A stretch of DNA of 64,000 nt from Planobispora longispora (GTDB taxonomy: Bacteria; Actinomycetota; Actinomycetes; Streptosporangiales; Streptosporangiaceae). The stretch is taken from positions 99,122 to 163,121 of the forward strand of contig NZ_BOOH01000017.1 of the NCBI RefSeq assembly GCF_016863135.1, given 5' to 3'. This document shows positions 30,205 through 38,205 of the stretch, piece by piece. Below the pieces are notes generated by a model that was not told the origin of the DNA, did not search any database, and was given only the letters and a program-made list of their open reading frames with translations. A program made the translations under genes and the position numbers. Position 1 is the first letter of the stretch, and the number at the start of each line of letters is the position of its first letter.

Positions 30205-31029
30205 TCAGGCGGTCCAGTCGGACCGGGCGGCCCACTCCTCGACGGTCGTGGTTCCGGGACGGAGCAGGCCGTCCGGGATCGGCGGGGGAGGGGCGGCCGC
30301 GCTCTGCGCGTAGATCCCGGCGATCCCGGCTGCCGCCGCGGCCCCCATGACGGGTTCGATCAGCCGGCCGTACTCGGCGGGATCGACCTGCGTGTAGCCG
30401 ACCGGCAGGCCGGTCGCCGCCGCGACGGCCGCGGCGAGCCGGTCACCGGTGACCGGCTCGGGGCCGCTGACGACCAGACGCGCGGGGGGCCGGGCGTCGG
30501 CCAGCACCGCCGCGACGACGTCGCCCAGGTCGTCGAGCGTCGCCCACGGTACGGGGGCCTGCGGCGGCAGCGGGTAGGCCAGCTCGCCGCGTTCGCGCAG
30601 CCGCCGTACCGACCAGGGCTGCAGGAGGTTCTCCAGGTACGGCCCGGCGGGACCGACCACGGACGCCCGGTCCACCCGCTCCGGCAGGCGGTCGCCGAGC
30701 AGCACCCGGGCGTCGACGAAAGGCGCGCCGACGGGGGCGGGGGGCAGGGGCATCCCCGGGTTGAACACCGCCCGGGGGACGTCGGCCTTGCCGAGCGCGG
30801 TCAGCACGGCCTCGGCCTGCGCGACGGCGACCGGATCGAACACCTGGGGAAGCTGGACCACGACGGCGTCGGCGCCGTCGTAGGCCCGCAGCAGGGCCGC
30901 GGTGTCGGTGAGGTCGGCGGAGCGGGAGTCCAGGGGGCGGATCCGGTGCCCGGCGGCACGCAGCCTCCGGGCGATGCGCGAGCCCTGCGTGCCGGAGGCG
31001 CCGTGGACGGCGACGATCATTTCTGTCAT
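30205..31029 (-). CDS. NmrA-like NAD(P)-binding protein
   Basis: An atypical short-chain dehydrogenase of the NmrA/HSCARG group. The N-terminus IVAVHGASGTQGSRIARRL contains the GxxGxxG dinucleotide motif, and a Rossmann fold with ADAVVVQLP follows. There is no clear Tyr-x-x-x-Lys catalytic pair, so it may sense NAD(P) or act as a quinone reductase rather than a classical dehydrogenase. It is divergent from an HxlR-type regulator with two inverted repeats between them, the usual arrangement of a regulator and its target. It lies inside the siderophore locus but nothing ties it to siderophore chemistry. A second in-frame ATG lies nine bases downstream. Confidence 0.85.
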   Translation of the reverse strand: MTEMIVAVHGASGTQGSRIARRLRAAGHRIRPLDSRSADLTDTAALLRAYDGADAVVVQLPQVFDPVAVAQAEAVLTALGKADVPRAVFNPGMPLPPAPVGAPFVDARVLLGDRLPERVDRASVVGPAGPYLENLLQPWSVRRLRERGELAYPLPPQAPVPWATLDDLGDVVAAVLADARPPARLVVSGPEPVTGDRLAAAVAAATGLPVGYTQVDPAEYGRLIEPVMGAAAAAGIAGIYAQSAAAPPPPIPDGLLRPGTTTVEEWAARSDWTA

Positions 31030-31050
31030 GCCGACGACGCTAGGGCCGTT

Positions 31051-31094
31051 ACTTCATCTTTTGAAGTAGGCACTTTTCCTGTAGTAACTACAGG
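31051..31094. promoter_or_regulatory. Two inverted repeats, likely HxlR operator
   Basis: ACTTCA-TCTTT-TGAAGT at 31051-31067 and the perfect palindrome CCTGTAGTAACTACAGG (8-bp arms) at 31078-31094. The second ends one base before the HxlR start codon, so binding would block its own translation start or a leaderless promoter. Both lie between divergent reductase and regulator genes. Confidence 0.75.
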
Positions 31095-31095
31095 T

Positions 31096-31455
31096 ATGGA
31101 AACACTCCAGGTGCGGAAGTCGGTGACGCCCGAAGAATGCGTCGTGACCCGGACGCTGACCTTCGTCGGCAGCCGGTGGACCCCGCTGGTGATCTGGCAC
31201 CTGCTCGACGGCGCCAAGCGTTACGGGCAGCTGCGCCAGCTCCTGCCCGGCATCAGCCCGAAGACGCTCGCCGACCGGCTGCAGGCGCTGGAGACGCAGG
31301 GGCTGCTCACCCGCACGGTCTATCCGGAGAAGCCGCCCCGGGTGGAATACGCCCTGACCGTGCGGGGCCAGGCGCTCGGCGAGATCCTCAACTCGGTCGC
31401 CCGCTGGGCCGAGGAGGAGGAGGACACCGGGGCGGGGGAGCCCCCGCGGTCGTGA
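31096..31455 (+). CDS. HxlR-family winged-helix regulator
   Basis: A 119-residue regulator with the HxlR pattern: CVVTRTLTFVGSRWTPLVIWHLLDGAKRYGQL, then LPGISPKTLADRLQALETQGLLTR as recognition helix, and RVEYALTVRG as wing. The Cys near residue 14 (EECVVT) is at the position used for redox or electrophile sensing in several HxlR proteins. I chose the ATG at 31096; a longer frame starts at 30946 but would run through the operator. It probably controls itself and the divergent NmrA-like gene. Its 3' end runs into a 35-bp tandem repeat, which supplies the last residues. Confidence 0.9.
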   Translation: METLQVRKSVTPEECVVTRTLTFVGSRWTPLVIWHLLDGAKRYGQLRQLLPGISPKTLADRLQALETQGLLTRTVYPEKPPRVEYALTVRGQALGEILNSVARWAEEEEDTGAGEPPRS

Positions 31456-31530
31456 CGATCATCGGGGCGGGGGAGCCCCCGCGGTCGTGGCGGTCACCGG
31501 GGCGGGGGAGTCCCCCCGGTCGTGACGGTC
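31426..31530. repeat. Three 35-bp tandem repeats with hairpin core
   Basis: Three consecutive 35-bp units at 31426-31460, 31461-31495 and 31496-31530. Units 1 and 2 hold a GCGGGGG-AG-CCCCCGC stem-loop. The array begins within the HxlR 3' end and fills the gap before the convergent exporter gene, so it may act as a bidirectional terminator. There is no T-run. Confidence 0.88.
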
Positions 31531-31545
31531 ATCCGGGGGCCCGCC

Positions 31546-33561
31546 TCACGCCGGGCGGGTGTCCGACCACGCCTCCCACAGCTCGGCGTAGCGTCCTCCG
31601 GCGCGCACGAGCTCGTCGTGCGTGCCGACCTCGGCCACCTTCCCGCTGTCGAGGACCACGATCCGGTCGGCCGTCGCGGCTTGGGTGAGCCGGTGCGCGA
31701 CGACGAGCGCGGTCCGGCCCTCGATCGCCGCGGCCGCGGCCGCCTCCAGGACCCGGGCCCCCGCGCTCCCGGCCTCCGCGGTGGCCTCGTCCAGGACGAC
31801 CGCCGGAGGGTCGGCCAGGACGAGCCTGGCCAGCGCGAGCTGCTGGGCCTGCGCGGTGGTGAGCCGGTGGCCGCTCTCGCCGACCACGGTCAGCAACCCG
31901 TCGGGCAGGGCCTGCGCCCAGGCCAGCGCCCCGACCTTCTCCAGAGCGGCGCGCACGTCCTCGTCGGTCGCCTCCGGCCGGGCGAGCCGCAGGTCGTCGG
32001 CGAGCGGGCCGGTGAAGACGTGCACTTCCTGGGTGACCAGCGCGACAACGGGCCCCGCCGCGCTCCCGCCCGTTCCGGGCAGCTCCGGGTCCTCCGGGTC
32101 TCCGCCCGCTCCGGAGCGGCTCGTGTCTCCGTCGGCCCCGGGCAGCCGGGTGCCGCCGACGGTGATCGACCCGCTGCCCGGGCGGTGGATGCCCGCGATG
32201 AGCTTGGCCAGCGTGGTCTTGCCCGCGCCGCTGGCCCCGACCAGGGCGACCCGCTGCCCGGGGGCGATGTCGAGGTCCACGCCGCGCAGCACCGGGTGGC
32301 CCGGCCGGTAGGAGTACTCGACGCCGGAGACGCGGATCGCGGGGGCCTCGGGTGCGGCCGGTCGCGCGACCACCGGTGGACCCTGGTCCGATCCGGGAGT
32401 CTGATCGGTCCGGAGTGCCTGGCCCGCTACGGGAACCCGGTCCGCCTCGGCCTCCCGCCCTGTCACGCCGGCCACCCCGACCAGCCGTGCGAAGCCCGCG
32501 GTGGCGGCCTGGAGGTCGTCGGCGAGGCCGAGGACGATGTTGATCGGTGTGAACAGGCTGTGGAAGTAGAGCGCGGCGGCGCTGGCCGTACCGATGCTGA
32601 CATCGCCGCCCCGGACCAGCAGGAAGCCCATCACCAGCACCGCCGACAGGCCCACGAACTCGGCGAGGTTGAGCCGGGAGTAGAAACGCGTCATCAGCCG
32701 GATGCCGCGCAGCGCCAGTTCCACCGCGGCCCGCGACCGCGTCTCGACGAGGCCCACGTGCTCGCCGGTGAGCCGGAACGCCCGGACGGTGGACGCCCCG
32801 CCGACCGTGCCCAGCAGCTGCTGCTGCTGTTCCCCGACCGCGACGCGCTGCGCGGCGTAGAGCGGGACCGCGCGGCGGGTGTACCACCGCACCGTGTGGA
32901 TCTGGAACGGGACGGCCAGGAGCGCGACGAGCAGGAACCGCCAGTCCAGGATCGCCATGCCCACCAGGGTGAGGGCCAGCGTCAGCAGGGCGCGCGCCAG
33001 CGCGGGCATCGCGTCCCGGGCCGTGTTCGTGATCAGTGAGACGTCGTTGGTGACGCGAGAGGTCAGGTCGCCGGATCCGGCCAGCTCGACCCGTTCGAGG
33101 GGCAGGCGCAGGGCCCGTTCCACGAAACGCTCGCGCAGGGTGGCCAGCATGCCCTCGCCGAGCCGGGCGATGAGGGAGACGCCGGACGCGGTCAGCACGC
33201 CCTGCGTCAGCGCGATGACCGCCAGCCAGGTGACCGGGGCGGTGATCGCGGAGGCCGGCCGCCCCTGGTGGACCAGGTCGATGACGTGGCCGAGCACGGG
33301 GGCGGTGAGCAGCCCGATCGCGGTCGCGGCGACCAGGACCGCGAAACCGCCGGCGGCCGCCGCCCGGTGGGGCCGCGCCAGCCCGCGTACGGCCGCCCGC
33401 ACCTGCGCCGCGGTCGCGACGGGCAACAGCTCCCGGTCCTCCGCCTCCCGGGTTCCGGGGTGTGCGGCCTCGGGCTCCCGGCCCTGCGCCTGGCCGGGCT
33501 CTCCGGTGTCCGGCCCCCCGGCCCGCCGCTTCCCGGGCCGGCGCTCGTCGGTCGTGCTCAT
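31546..33561 (-). CDS. ABC exporter half-transporter with intact Walker motifs (subunit 2)
   Basis: A fused membrane-plus-ATPase subunit of the type IV (MsbA-like) exporter class. About six transmembrane helices occupy residues ~80-350, with the ATPase behind. Walker A GASGAGKTT is intact near residue 440, Walker B ends VVLDEAT with the catalytic Glu, and the H-loop (VVAHRL) is present. The ABC signature, however, is LTTAQ instead of LSGGQ. The partner encoded 31 bases upstream has the opposite defects, so the two form one working site between them. GGAGGAGAA precedes the ATG. The iron box upstream of the pair suggests siderophore export. The N-terminal ~50 residues are charged and disordered. 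Confidence 0.93.
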   Translation of the reverse strand: MSTTDERRPGKRRAGGPDTGEPGQAQGREPEAAHPGTREAEDRELLPVATAAQVRAAVRGLARPHRAAAAGGFAVLVAATAIGLLTAPVLGHVIDLVHQGRPASAITAPVTWLAVIALTQGVLTASGVSLIARLGEGMLATLRERFVERALRLPLERVELAGSGDLTSRVTNDVSLITNTARDAMPALARALLTLALTLVGMAILDWRFLLVALLAVPFQIHTVRWYTRRAVPLYAAQRVAVGEQQQQLLGTVGGASTVRAFRLTGEHVGLVETRSRAAVELALRGIRLMTRFYSRLNLAEFVGLSAVLVMGFLLVRGGDVSIGTASAAALYFHSLFTPINIVLGLADDLQAATAGFARLVGVAGVTGREAEADRVPVAGQALRTDQTPGSDQGPPVVARPAAPEAPAIRVSGVEYSYRPGHPVLRGVDLDIAPGQRVALVGASGAGKTTLAKLIAGIHRPGSGSITVGGTRLPGADGDTSRSGAGGDPEDPELPGTGGSAAGPVVALVTQEVHVFTGPLADDLRLARPEATDEDVRAALEKVGALAWAQALPDGLLTVVGESGHRLTTAQAQQLALARLVLADPPAVVLDEATAEAGSAGARVLEAAAAAAIEGRTALVVAHRLTQAATADRIVVLDSGKVAEVGTHDELVRAGGRYAELWEAWSDTRPA

Positions 33562-33592
33562 CGGCGCGTTCTCCTCCGTGGATTCCGTGCGA

Positions 33593-35275
33593 TCAGGCGA
33601 GAACCGTCGCCCGGTAGGTCTCGTTGCCGTGGACGAGTTCGGCGTGGGTGCCCTCGGCGACCGAGGTCCCGCCGTCGAGGAACATCACCCGGTCGGTCAC
33701 CGCCAGCAGGGCCGGGCTGGTGGCCACCATGATCGTCGTCTTCCCGTCCCGGGCCTCCCGGATCCCGGCCGCGATCCGGGCCTCGGTGGCCGCGTCGACC
33801 GCGGTGGTCGGGTCGTGCAGGACCAGGACCGGGGCGGAGGCGGCCAGGGCGCGGGCGAGGGCCACCCGCTGGCGCTGCCCGCCGGAGAGCGAGCGTCCCC
33901 GCTCGGTGAGGACGGTGTCGGCGCCGTACGGCAGGGCGTCGGCGACCTCGTCCGCCGCCGCGGCCGCCATCGCCGGTTCGGCCGCCTCGGGGACGGCGGC
34001 GGCGGTGACGTTGCCGAGCAGGCTCCCCTCGAACAGGTCGGCGTCGTGCTCGGCGACGACGACGGCGTGGCGGATCTCGGCGGGGTCGAGGGCGGTCAGC
34101 GGCACGCCGTCCAGCTCGGCCGTGCCCGACTCGGGGTCGGCGTCCCGGCCCAGCACCCGCAGCAGCGAGGTCGCGACCGCGGGGTCCGCCGTCACGACCC
34201 CCAGCAGCTCGCCCGGGGCGGCGTGGAGGCTCAGCCCGCGCAGCGCGCCGTGCCGTACCCCGCTCAGCCGGATCCGGCCCGCGACCGGCCGGGGCAGGGC
34301 GTCGCCGCCCCCGGTCACCGCGGGCGGCGAGGCCAGCACGGAGGCGATCCGGGCGGCCGACGCGCGGCCCTGGGCGAACTCGCCGTTGGCCCAGGAGAGG
34401 ACGGACAGCGGGGTGAGCAGGAACTGGGCCAGGCCGACCGCCGTCACCAGTTCGCCGACGCTGATGTCGCCCTGCGTCGCGAGCCTGCCCCCCACCAGCG
34501 CCACCACGGCGATGAACACGCCGGTCAGGGTGAGCATGCCGCCGTCGTGCCAGGCCTGGGCGCCGGCCGCCCGCACCGTGGCGGTCAGCGACTCCCGGCT
34601 GGTGCGCCGGTACCGGCCGACCGCGGCGGACTCGGCCCCGATGCCCTTGAGCACCCGCAGCCCGGCGATCAGGTCGGCGGCCACCCCCGAGGCATGTGCG
34701 GCGCGTTCCTGCTCGGCGCCGCTGCGCCGCTCCAGCGGCTTGCCCAGCAGGTGCGCCAGGAGCAGCAGGGGCGGGATTCCCAGCAGGACGAGCAGGCCCA
34801 GCGGGACCGAGACGCGCAGCAGCATCACGCCGCCGACGACCAGTCCGGTCAGCGCCGCCAGACCGGCGGCCAGGGCCACGGCCGCGGCGCCCACCCGCCG
34901 GGCGTCCTGGGTCGCGACGGAGACCAGCTCGCCCGGGAGCCGTCCGGCCTCCGCCCCGCCGCGGGGATCCAGGACCCGCCCGGTCAGCTCGACGCGGAGC
35001 TCGTGCGCCGCCTGCTCGGAGGCCCGTTCGGCGGCGCGGGACCCGAACCGGTAGCTGAAGGAGAGCCCGGCGAAGACGAGGGCCAGCACCGCGATCCACC
35101 GCGCGAGCGCGCCGGCGTCCCCGGAGGAGATCGCCTCGTCGATCACCAGCCCGATCACGACGGGGACCAGCGCCTCACCGGCCTGGTGCCCGGCGGCCAG
35201 CAGGGACCCGGCGGTCACGTGCCTCCACTGCCCGGTGATCGCGCGCCTCAGGACGTCACGGCCTTCGATGGGCAC
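33593..35275 (-). CDS. ABC exporter half-transporter with degenerate ATP site (subunit 1)
   Basis: First gene of the exporter pair: six transmembrane helices, then an ATPase domain. The signature LSGGQRQRVALARALAA is perfect (near residue 462). Walker A is replaced by VVTADPAVATS with no Lys. Walker B reads VLVLHDPTTAVD, with Pro in place of the catalytic Glu. The H-loop His is missing (MVATSP). It therefore cannot hydrolyse ATP itself but supplies the signature motif to the partner's ATP site. I prefer GTG at 35275, which has GGAGG five bases upstream; a GTG at 35305 would add ten residues without a ribosome-binding site. The operon is headed by the iron box at 35464. Confidence 0.93.
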   Translation of the reverse strand: MPIEGRDVLRRAITGQWRHVTAGSLLAAGHQAGEALVPVVIGLVIDEAISSGDAGALARWIAVLALVFAGLSFSYRFGSRAAERASEQAAHELRVELTGRVLDPRGGAEAGRLPGELVSVATQDARRVGAAAVALAAGLAALTGLVVGGVMLLRVSVPLGLLVLLGIPPLLLLAHLLGKPLERRSGAEQERAAHASGVAADLIAGLRVLKGIGAESAAVGRYRRTSRESLTATVRAAGAQAWHDGGMLTLTGVFIAVVALVGGRLATQGDISVGELVTAVGLAQFLLTPLSVLSWANGEFAQGRASAARIASVLASPPAVTGGGDALPRPVAGRIRLSGVRHGALRGLSLHAAPGELLGVVTADPAVATSLLRVLGRDADPESGTAELDGVPLTALDPAEIRHAVVVAEHDADLFEGSLLGNVTAAAVPEAAEPAMAAAAADEVADALPYGADTVLTERGRSLSGGQRQRVALARALAASAPVLVLHDPTTAVDAATEARIAAGIREARDGKTTIMVATSPALLAVTDRVMFLDGGTSVAEGTHAELVHGNETYRATVLA

Positions 35276-35463
35276 CAGTTCCTCCGGTCGGTCGCTCGGG
35301 ATCACGCGGCAGGCGGAGGGGGCCTCCCGGGCGATGCGGGGCGGCGCGTCCCAGCGGCGGGCCGCCTCCCGGATCGGCTCGTCAGCCGTTCGTACGGCGG
35401 AGCCGCCGGCGCGGCCGCCGAGTGCCGGCCGCGTCGTTCCCCGACCCCTCCGAACTCACCTGA

Positions 35464-35482
35464 TAAGGCGAGGCTAACCTAA
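35464..35482. promoter_or_regulatory. Iron box 5
   Basis: TAAGGCGAGGCTAACCTAA retains the GAGGCTAACCTAA half of the actinobacterial iron box. It lies about 190 bases upstream of the preferred exporter start and about 400 bases upstream of the divergent F420-type gene. It puts the exporter pair in the same regulon as the biosynthetic genes. Confidence 0.85.
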
Positions 35483-35880
35483 ATTGCTCTCGATCACGAG
35501 TCCCCGCCGGCCCGGAGGGCGGGGAAATGATGTTGTCCCGGACGGTGCGCGACGTTAAGGTCGATACCGTGACTGCCGGGTCGGCCATGGGCCAAGAGCG
35601 AGTGGGGCACCCGGCCACGGCTTGATCGCCGGGCGGGCGAGAGGCCCGCCTCCTCGGCCTCGTTTTCTTCTCCCGCGCGTTCCGCGCGACGTCTTCCGAT
35701 CCCGGCGCCGCTTTCCGGCTCCCGCCGTTCTCCGCGCCGGTCCCCGCTTTCCCCGCGTTCCCCCTTTTCCCACGTCCTGGCCGGACCCGGCCATGACGAC
35801 CTCGCCCTGCCCGCCGGGCGGGCGTCCGCCATTCCCGCGAACGGTCCGCGGGATCATCGATCTCGGAGAGAAACCAGAGA
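35483..35880. other. Long divergent intergenic region with hairpin
   Basis: About 400 bases with no gene. A stem-loop GGCGGGC-GAGAG-GCCCGCC at 35632-35650 is followed by a pyrimidine-rich, T-containing stretch and could be a terminator or leader structure. TTGTCC at about 35533 and TAAGGT seventeen bases downstream are a possible rightward promoter. The rest is a C/T-rich tract of unknown meaning; I could not fit it to a riboswitch class. Confidence 0.4.
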
Positions 35881-36720
35881 ATGCCGATCGACTTCAACCA
35901 GCAGATCATCGACGAGTTCCGCGCCAACGCCGGAAGGGTCGGCGGTTATTTCGAGGGAGCCCGGCTGCTCCTGCTGACCACCGTCGGGGCGCGGTCCGGC
36001 GCCCCGCACACGACCCCGGTCGCCTACCTCCCCGACGGCGGCGAACGGGTTCTGGTCATCGCCTCGGCCGCCGGCGCGCCGAAGCATCCGGCCTGGTTCC
36101 ACAACCTGGTGGCCAACCCCCGCGTCACGGTCGAGGACGGCGTCTTCACCTACGAGGCGCGGGCGGTCGTCCTGGAGGGCGACGAGCGCGACCAGGCCTT
36201 CGCCCGCGCGGCCGAGGCCGACCCCGGATGGGCCGAGTACCAGGCCAAGACGACACGGGTCCTGCCCGTGGTCGCCCTCCACGAGATCCCCGGCCCGCCG
36301 AACATGAACGGGGGCTCGTTCGGCGAAAGGCTCAAGCTGATCCACGACGCGTTCCGCCGGGAGCTCGCCCTGATCCGCAAGGAGATCGCCGCCTCGGGAC
36401 CGGGGCTGGGCGCCCAGCTCCGGGTGAACTGCCTGACCGTCTGCCGGGGGCTGCACGGCCACCACACCCACGAGGACACCGGGATGTTCCCCGCCCTCGC
36501 CGGGCGGCATCCCGAACTCGCCCCGGTCATGGAGCGGCTCCGCCAGGAGCACGAGAAGATCGCGGCTCTCCTCGAAGAACTGCAGAAGGTCCTCTCCGCC
36601 GAGAACGGCGACGCCCGGCAGGTGCTCTCCGAGGTCGAGCGGCTCACCGAGGAGCTGGAGGCCCACCTGACCTACGAGGAGGAGCAACTGATCCCGATCC
36701 TCGACGCGACGGCCCCCTGA
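35881..36720 (+). CDS. Deazaflavin-dependent nitroreductase-like / hemerythrin HHE fusion
   Basis: Two domains in one 279-residue protein. Residues ~1-140 form a Ddn-type split-barrel (DUF385 nitroreductase) domain: ARLLLLTTVGARSGAPHTTPVAYLPDG and HPAWFHNLVANPRVTVE are family hallmarks for F420 binding. Residues ~150-275 form a four-helix hemerythrin-like HHE domain with His/Glu ligands in LIHDAF, HGHHTHEDTGMFPAL, RQEHEKIAALLEEL and HLTYEEEQLIP. The Ddn part would use reduced F420 to reduce quinones or nitro compounds; the HHE part would bind a di-iron centre and O2, NO or iron. The combination suggests redox or iron/O2 sensing coupled to F420 chemistry, which is inference. It is divergent from the exporter operon. 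Confidence 0.92.
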   Translation: MPIDFNQQIIDEFRANAGRVGGYFEGARLLLLTTVGARSGAPHTTPVAYLPDGGERVLVIASAAGAPKHPAWFHNLVANPRVTVEDGVFTYEARAVVLEGDERDQAFARAAEADPGWAEYQAKTTRVLPVVALHEIPGPPNMNGGSFGERLKLIHDAFRRELALIRKEIAASGPGLGAQLRVNCLTVCRGLHGHHTHEDTGMFPALAGRHPELAPVMERLRQEHEKIAALLEELQKVLSAENGDARQVLSEVERLTEELEAHLTYEEEQLIPILDATAP

Positions 36721-36755
36721 GCCTGGGGCGTTCAGGGACCGGCACGGAATCCGGG

Positions 36756-36866
36756 CCCGGGTGCGGCGCGCAGGGGCCGTCACCCGGGTCCGGTTCGCGG
36801 GATCCGTTGTCCCGGGTCCGGTTCGCGGGGGCCGTTGTCCCGGGTGTGGCTCGCGGGGTCCGTCAC
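36756..36866. repeat. Four ~28-bp tandem repeats between convergent genes
   Basis: Four degenerate copies beginning CCCGGGT and ending CCGTTGT or CCGTCA, at 36756-36782, 36783-36810, 36811-36838 and 36839-36866. They fill the gap between convergent genes at 36720 and 36878. The CCCGGG cores can pair with one another, so the array might help end transcription. Confidence 0.85.
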
Positions 36867-36877
36867 CTCGGCGTCGC

Positions 36878-37636
36878 TCAGCTCCGGGTGAAGTACACCT
36901 CGTCCAGGTCGCCGCGGAACTGGTCGGTCTGCGCGTCGGCCTGGCCGGGGTGCACCCGCTTGCCGCCGATCGTCGCGAGGCCCGCCGGGAGGATCGGGCC
37001 CATGACGGCGACCGCGTGGGCGGGCGGGACCACCGCGGCGCCGGTGGCCGGGTCGAGCACCCGGATCTGGAAGAGCACCGACGACAGCCGCGCGCACCGC
37101 ACCCGGTACCAGCGCCCGACGGTGAGCCGGTACTCGTGGGCCGACAGCAGCACCACGCGGTCGCCGTCCGACCACCGGCACGAGGGGCGGCCGTGATCCA
37201 CCTGGAGCTTCCACTGGCTGTGGCCGACGCCGGCCAGGCCGAACTGCCACACGTTCATCCCGGCGGCGGGCGACGGCTCGGCGGTCAGCCGCAGGTCGGC
37301 ACCGAAGCCGAACCGCCCCGTGCCGTCGCGGGGGGTCAGCGCCCCGGGCACGAGCGGCTGGACGATCGCCTGGGGACAGGGGGCCGCCGGGCAGCTCCCG
37401 GCGGGGAACCGCAGGAAGAGGCCGCCGGTCTCGTCGGGCAGGGAGAGCACCCGGCCGCCGCCGGAGGTCAGGACGGCTCCGTGCCGGGCGTGGGACGTGC
37501 GGTCGGCGACCAGATCGGGCGTGACCATGGCGCCGTCGTAGCGCACCTCGTCGTCGGGGCCCGACGCGGCCTGCGCCGGGGGCCCGGCCGTCAGCGCCAC
37601 CACCGCTCCGGCGATGACGGACAGGATCCTCGCCAT
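36878..37636 (-). CDS. Secreted LamG-like (concanavalin-fold) protein
   Basis: A 252-residue exported protein. The signal peptide is MARILSVIAGAVVALTAGPPAQAA. The body resembles a laminin-G/concanavalin jelly roll: RFGFGADLRLTAEPSPAAGMNVWQFG, WKLQVDHGRPSCRWSDG, the surface pair YRLTVGRWYRVRCARL, and the closing DLDEVYFTRS typical of LamG_3 domains. It probably binds a glycan or is a stand-alone adhesion module; no catalytic residues are evident. I used ATG at 37636, the last start compatible with a signal peptide. The upstream region is an 18-bp repeat array, so earlier starts in the same open frame are unlikely but not excluded. Confidence 0.8.
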   Translation of the reverse strand: MARILSVIAGAVVALTAGPPAQAASGPDDEVRYDGAMVTPDLVADRTSHARHGAVLTSGGGRVLSLPDETGGLFLRFPAGSCPAAPCPQAIVQPLVPGALTPRDGTGRFGFGADLRLTAEPSPAAGMNVWQFGLAGVGHSQWKLQVDHGRPSCRWSDGDRVVLLSAHEYRLTVGRWYRVRCARLSSVLFQIRVLDPATGAAVVPPAHAVAVMGPILPAGLATIGGKRVHPGQADAQTDQFRGDLDEVYFTRS

Positions 37637-37670
37637 GACGCTCAGTGCAGCAGCGATCCGTCCCGCAGTC

Positions 37671-37832
37671 AACGATCCGCTCGCAGCCGACGATCTGCTC
37701 ACGGTTGACGGCCTGCCCACGGTCAACGGTCCACTCCCGGTCGACGGTCTGCTCACGGTCGACGGTCTGCTCGCGGCCAATGATCTGCTCCCGGCCGACG
37801 GTCCACCCACGGCCGGCGGCCTGCCCGTGGCT
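37671..37832. repeat. Nine-copy 18-bp repeat array
   Basis: Nine consecutive 18-bp units of the type GACGGTCTGCTCACGGTC, each with a few substitutions. They lie between the LamG-like gene and the lipocalin-like gene. On the + strand the array would encode TVDGLL-like hexapeptides, but no convincing gene carries it there; on the - strand it falls in the 5' leader of the LamG-like gene. Confidence 0.88.
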
Positions 37833-37854
37833 CCGGGCGGCTCCCTCCCGCGCC

Positions 37855-38172
37855 TCATTTCGCGATCGTGAGCACGCCGTCCGCACAGGAGATCACGGAG
37901 AGGTCGGACGGCGCGCCGTCCCCCGCGGGGAAGGTGATCCGCAGACGGCCGTCCTCCTCGCTCCGCCAGCGGCCGGCCACCTCCCGGGGGCGGTCGTCCG
38001 GGCCGGGCCGCAGGTCGGTGAACGTCCCGTCGGCCCGGAACTCCAGCCCCCGGCGCGGTCGCCGCGAGGGGCGGAACGGGTGGTCCGCGGGCCGGTACAC
38101 CGCCGCGGTCTCGGTGTCCTCCTCGTAGGAGTGCAGCCAGGCGCCGACGACGTCCGGCGGTCCGCCGCTCAC
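37855..38172 (-). CDS. Small lipocalin-like protein
   Basis: A 105-residue protein with the pattern of small lipocalin-like hypothetical proteins: GAWLHSYEEDTETAAVYRP at the start, then RRGLEFRADGTF, GPDDRPREVAGRW and LRITF, i.e. alternating strands of a beta-barrel. Function unknown; such proteins may bind small hydrophobic ligands. No signal peptide. It starts at GTG 38172 with GAGGA upstream. It is followed on the same strand by the repeat array and the LamG-like gene and preceded by the M43 metalloprotease. Confidence 0.75.
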   Translation of the reverse strand: MSGGPPDVVGAWLHSYEEDTETAAVYRPADHPFRPSRRPRRGLEFRADGTFTDLRPGPDDRPREVAGRWRSEEDGRLRITFPAGDGAPSDLSVISCADGVLTIAK

Positions 38173-38205
38173 GGGCCGATCCTCGCAGGCGTGTCCGTCG
38201 CCCGC

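Noticed and set aside
32879..35482. Plus-strand frame opposite the exporter genes
   Set aside because: Shadow of two well-conserved ABC subunits.
35560..35670. Possible riboswitch in the long intergenic region
   Set aside because: There is a hairpin and pyrimidine tract, but I could not match any known class or conserved core.
37671..37832. CRISPR-like array
   Set aside because: Head-to-tail repeats with no spacers and no cas genes; it is a minisatellite. The same applies to the other repeat arrays.
37614..37871. Plus-strand gene encoding TVDGLL hexapeptides
   Set aside because: Runs antisense into two minus-strand genes and consists mainly of the repeat array; no ribosome-binding site or known family.
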